The notes beneath the pieces were generated by a model that was given only the letters and a program-made list of their open reading frames with translations, had not been told where the DNA came from and searched no databases. This document shows positions 7,461 to 7,852 of a stretch of DNA of 7,852 bases, in pieces; position 1 is the stretch's first letter; each line of letters starts with the position of its first letter. Made by a program: the position numbers and the translations under genes. Location: NCBI GenBank assembly GCA_046262995.1, contig JBHELQ010000046.1, positions 1 to 7,852 of the forward strand, written 5' to 3'. Origin of the DNA: JBHELQ01 sp046262995 (GTDB taxonomy: Bacteria; Actinomycetota; Thermoleophilia; Solirubrobacterales; Thermoleophilaceae).

Positions 7461-7852
7461 AGTTCGGCGTCGTCCGCTTTCCGGGCAGCTGCGACGAGGT
7501 GGACGCGCTTCAGGCCAGCCGGCTCTTCGGCGACGCCGAGCTGCTCTGGCACGGCGAGCGCGATCTGCGCGGCGTCGATGCGGTCGTCGTCCCGGGGGGC
7601 TTCTCCTACGGCGACTACCTACGCGCGGGCGCGATCGCCCGCCTGTCTCCGGTCATGGAGGCGGTCGGCGACTTCGTGCTCGAAGGAGGTCCCGTGCTCG
7701 GTATCTGCAATGGCTTCCAGGTGCTCTGCGAGGCGGGCCTGCTGCCGGGGGCGCTGCTTCCCAACACCGGGCTGCGCTTCGTCTGCCGCCAGGTGGAGGT
7801 CGAGGTGGCCAACGCCGACACCCCGTTCACACGCGCCTGCCGCGAGGACGAG
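7457..7852 (+). CDS. purQ: FGAM synthase glutaminase subunit PurQ, 3'-truncated by window
   Basis: Class I (triad) glutamine amidotransferase subunit that supplies ammonia to PurL. 132 codons are present and the frame is open to the window edge. Visible motifs: MKFGVVRFPGS at the start, VPGGFSYGDYLRAGAIARLSPVM (the oxyanion-strand region), and GICNGFQ with the nucleophile C84, followed by GLLPGALLPNTGLRFVCR. The His and Glu of the triad lie beyond the window. The segment after PGS reads CDEVDA where B. subtilis has NCDIDM, so the Asn is missing and the PGS-to-WH span is 2 residues shorter. The ATG overlaps the purS stop as ATGA, with a short GAGG at 7449-7452. purL is the expected next gene. 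Confidence 0.95.
   Translation, partial: MKFGVVRFPGSCDEVDALQASRLFGDAELLWHGERDLRGVDAVVVPGGFSYGDYLRAGAIARLSPVMEAVGDFVLEGGPVLGICNGFQVLCEAGLLPGALLPNTGLRFVCRQVEVEVANADTPFTRACREDE

Overview
The window is very GC-rich, plus-strand-only bacterial chromosome, with tightly packed genes, GTG and TTG starts, 4-base stop/start overlaps and at least one gene that looks leaderless. Together with the protein sequences this suggests an actinobacterium, possibly of the Thermoleophilia/Solirubrobacterales type. That placement is my inference; no marker gene here proves it.

Layout: (1) 1-1679 is the 3' two-thirds of clpB, the disaggregase Hsp100 chaperone. (2) 1680-1771 is a short intergenic region with a candidate promoter framed by an inverted repeat. 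(3) 1772-2863 encodes an unrecognised secreted protein with an HEYGH zinc-protease motif and an extremely arginine-rich, PPC-like C-terminal domain. (4) 2864-2946 is a second intergenic region with a GC-rich hairpin, an AT-richer patch and a strong Shine-Dalgarno sequence. (5) 2947-7852 is a purine-biosynthesis operon led by a small GYD-domain protein: GYD, purD, purE, purB, purC, purS and purQ, the last cut by the window end.

The pur genes cover several steps from phosphoribosylamine to AICAR. PurD makes GAR. PurS and PurQ are two of the three subunits of the FGAM synthase; purL is not visible and is expected downstream. PurE acts on the carboxylation step. PurC makes SAICAR and PurB releases AICAR (PurB also makes AMP). 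Genes overlap by 4 bases at purD/purE, purE/purB, purC/purS and purS/purQ, implying translational coupling. The exception is purB/purC, where a 31-base gap carries a -10-like TAGCCT seven bases before the purC GTG, with no close ribosome binding site.

Most of the window is housekeeping. The parts worth a second look are the orphan secreted metalloprotease candidate and its promoter region, the divergent short PurE (acidic leader, altered GGAAH motif, no C-terminal helix, no purK beside it), the GYD gene at the head of the operon, the apparent leaderless promoter of purC, and a shortened loop in the second AAA+ domain of ClpB. I found no tRNA, rRNA, CRISPR, insertion sequence or phage-like gene.
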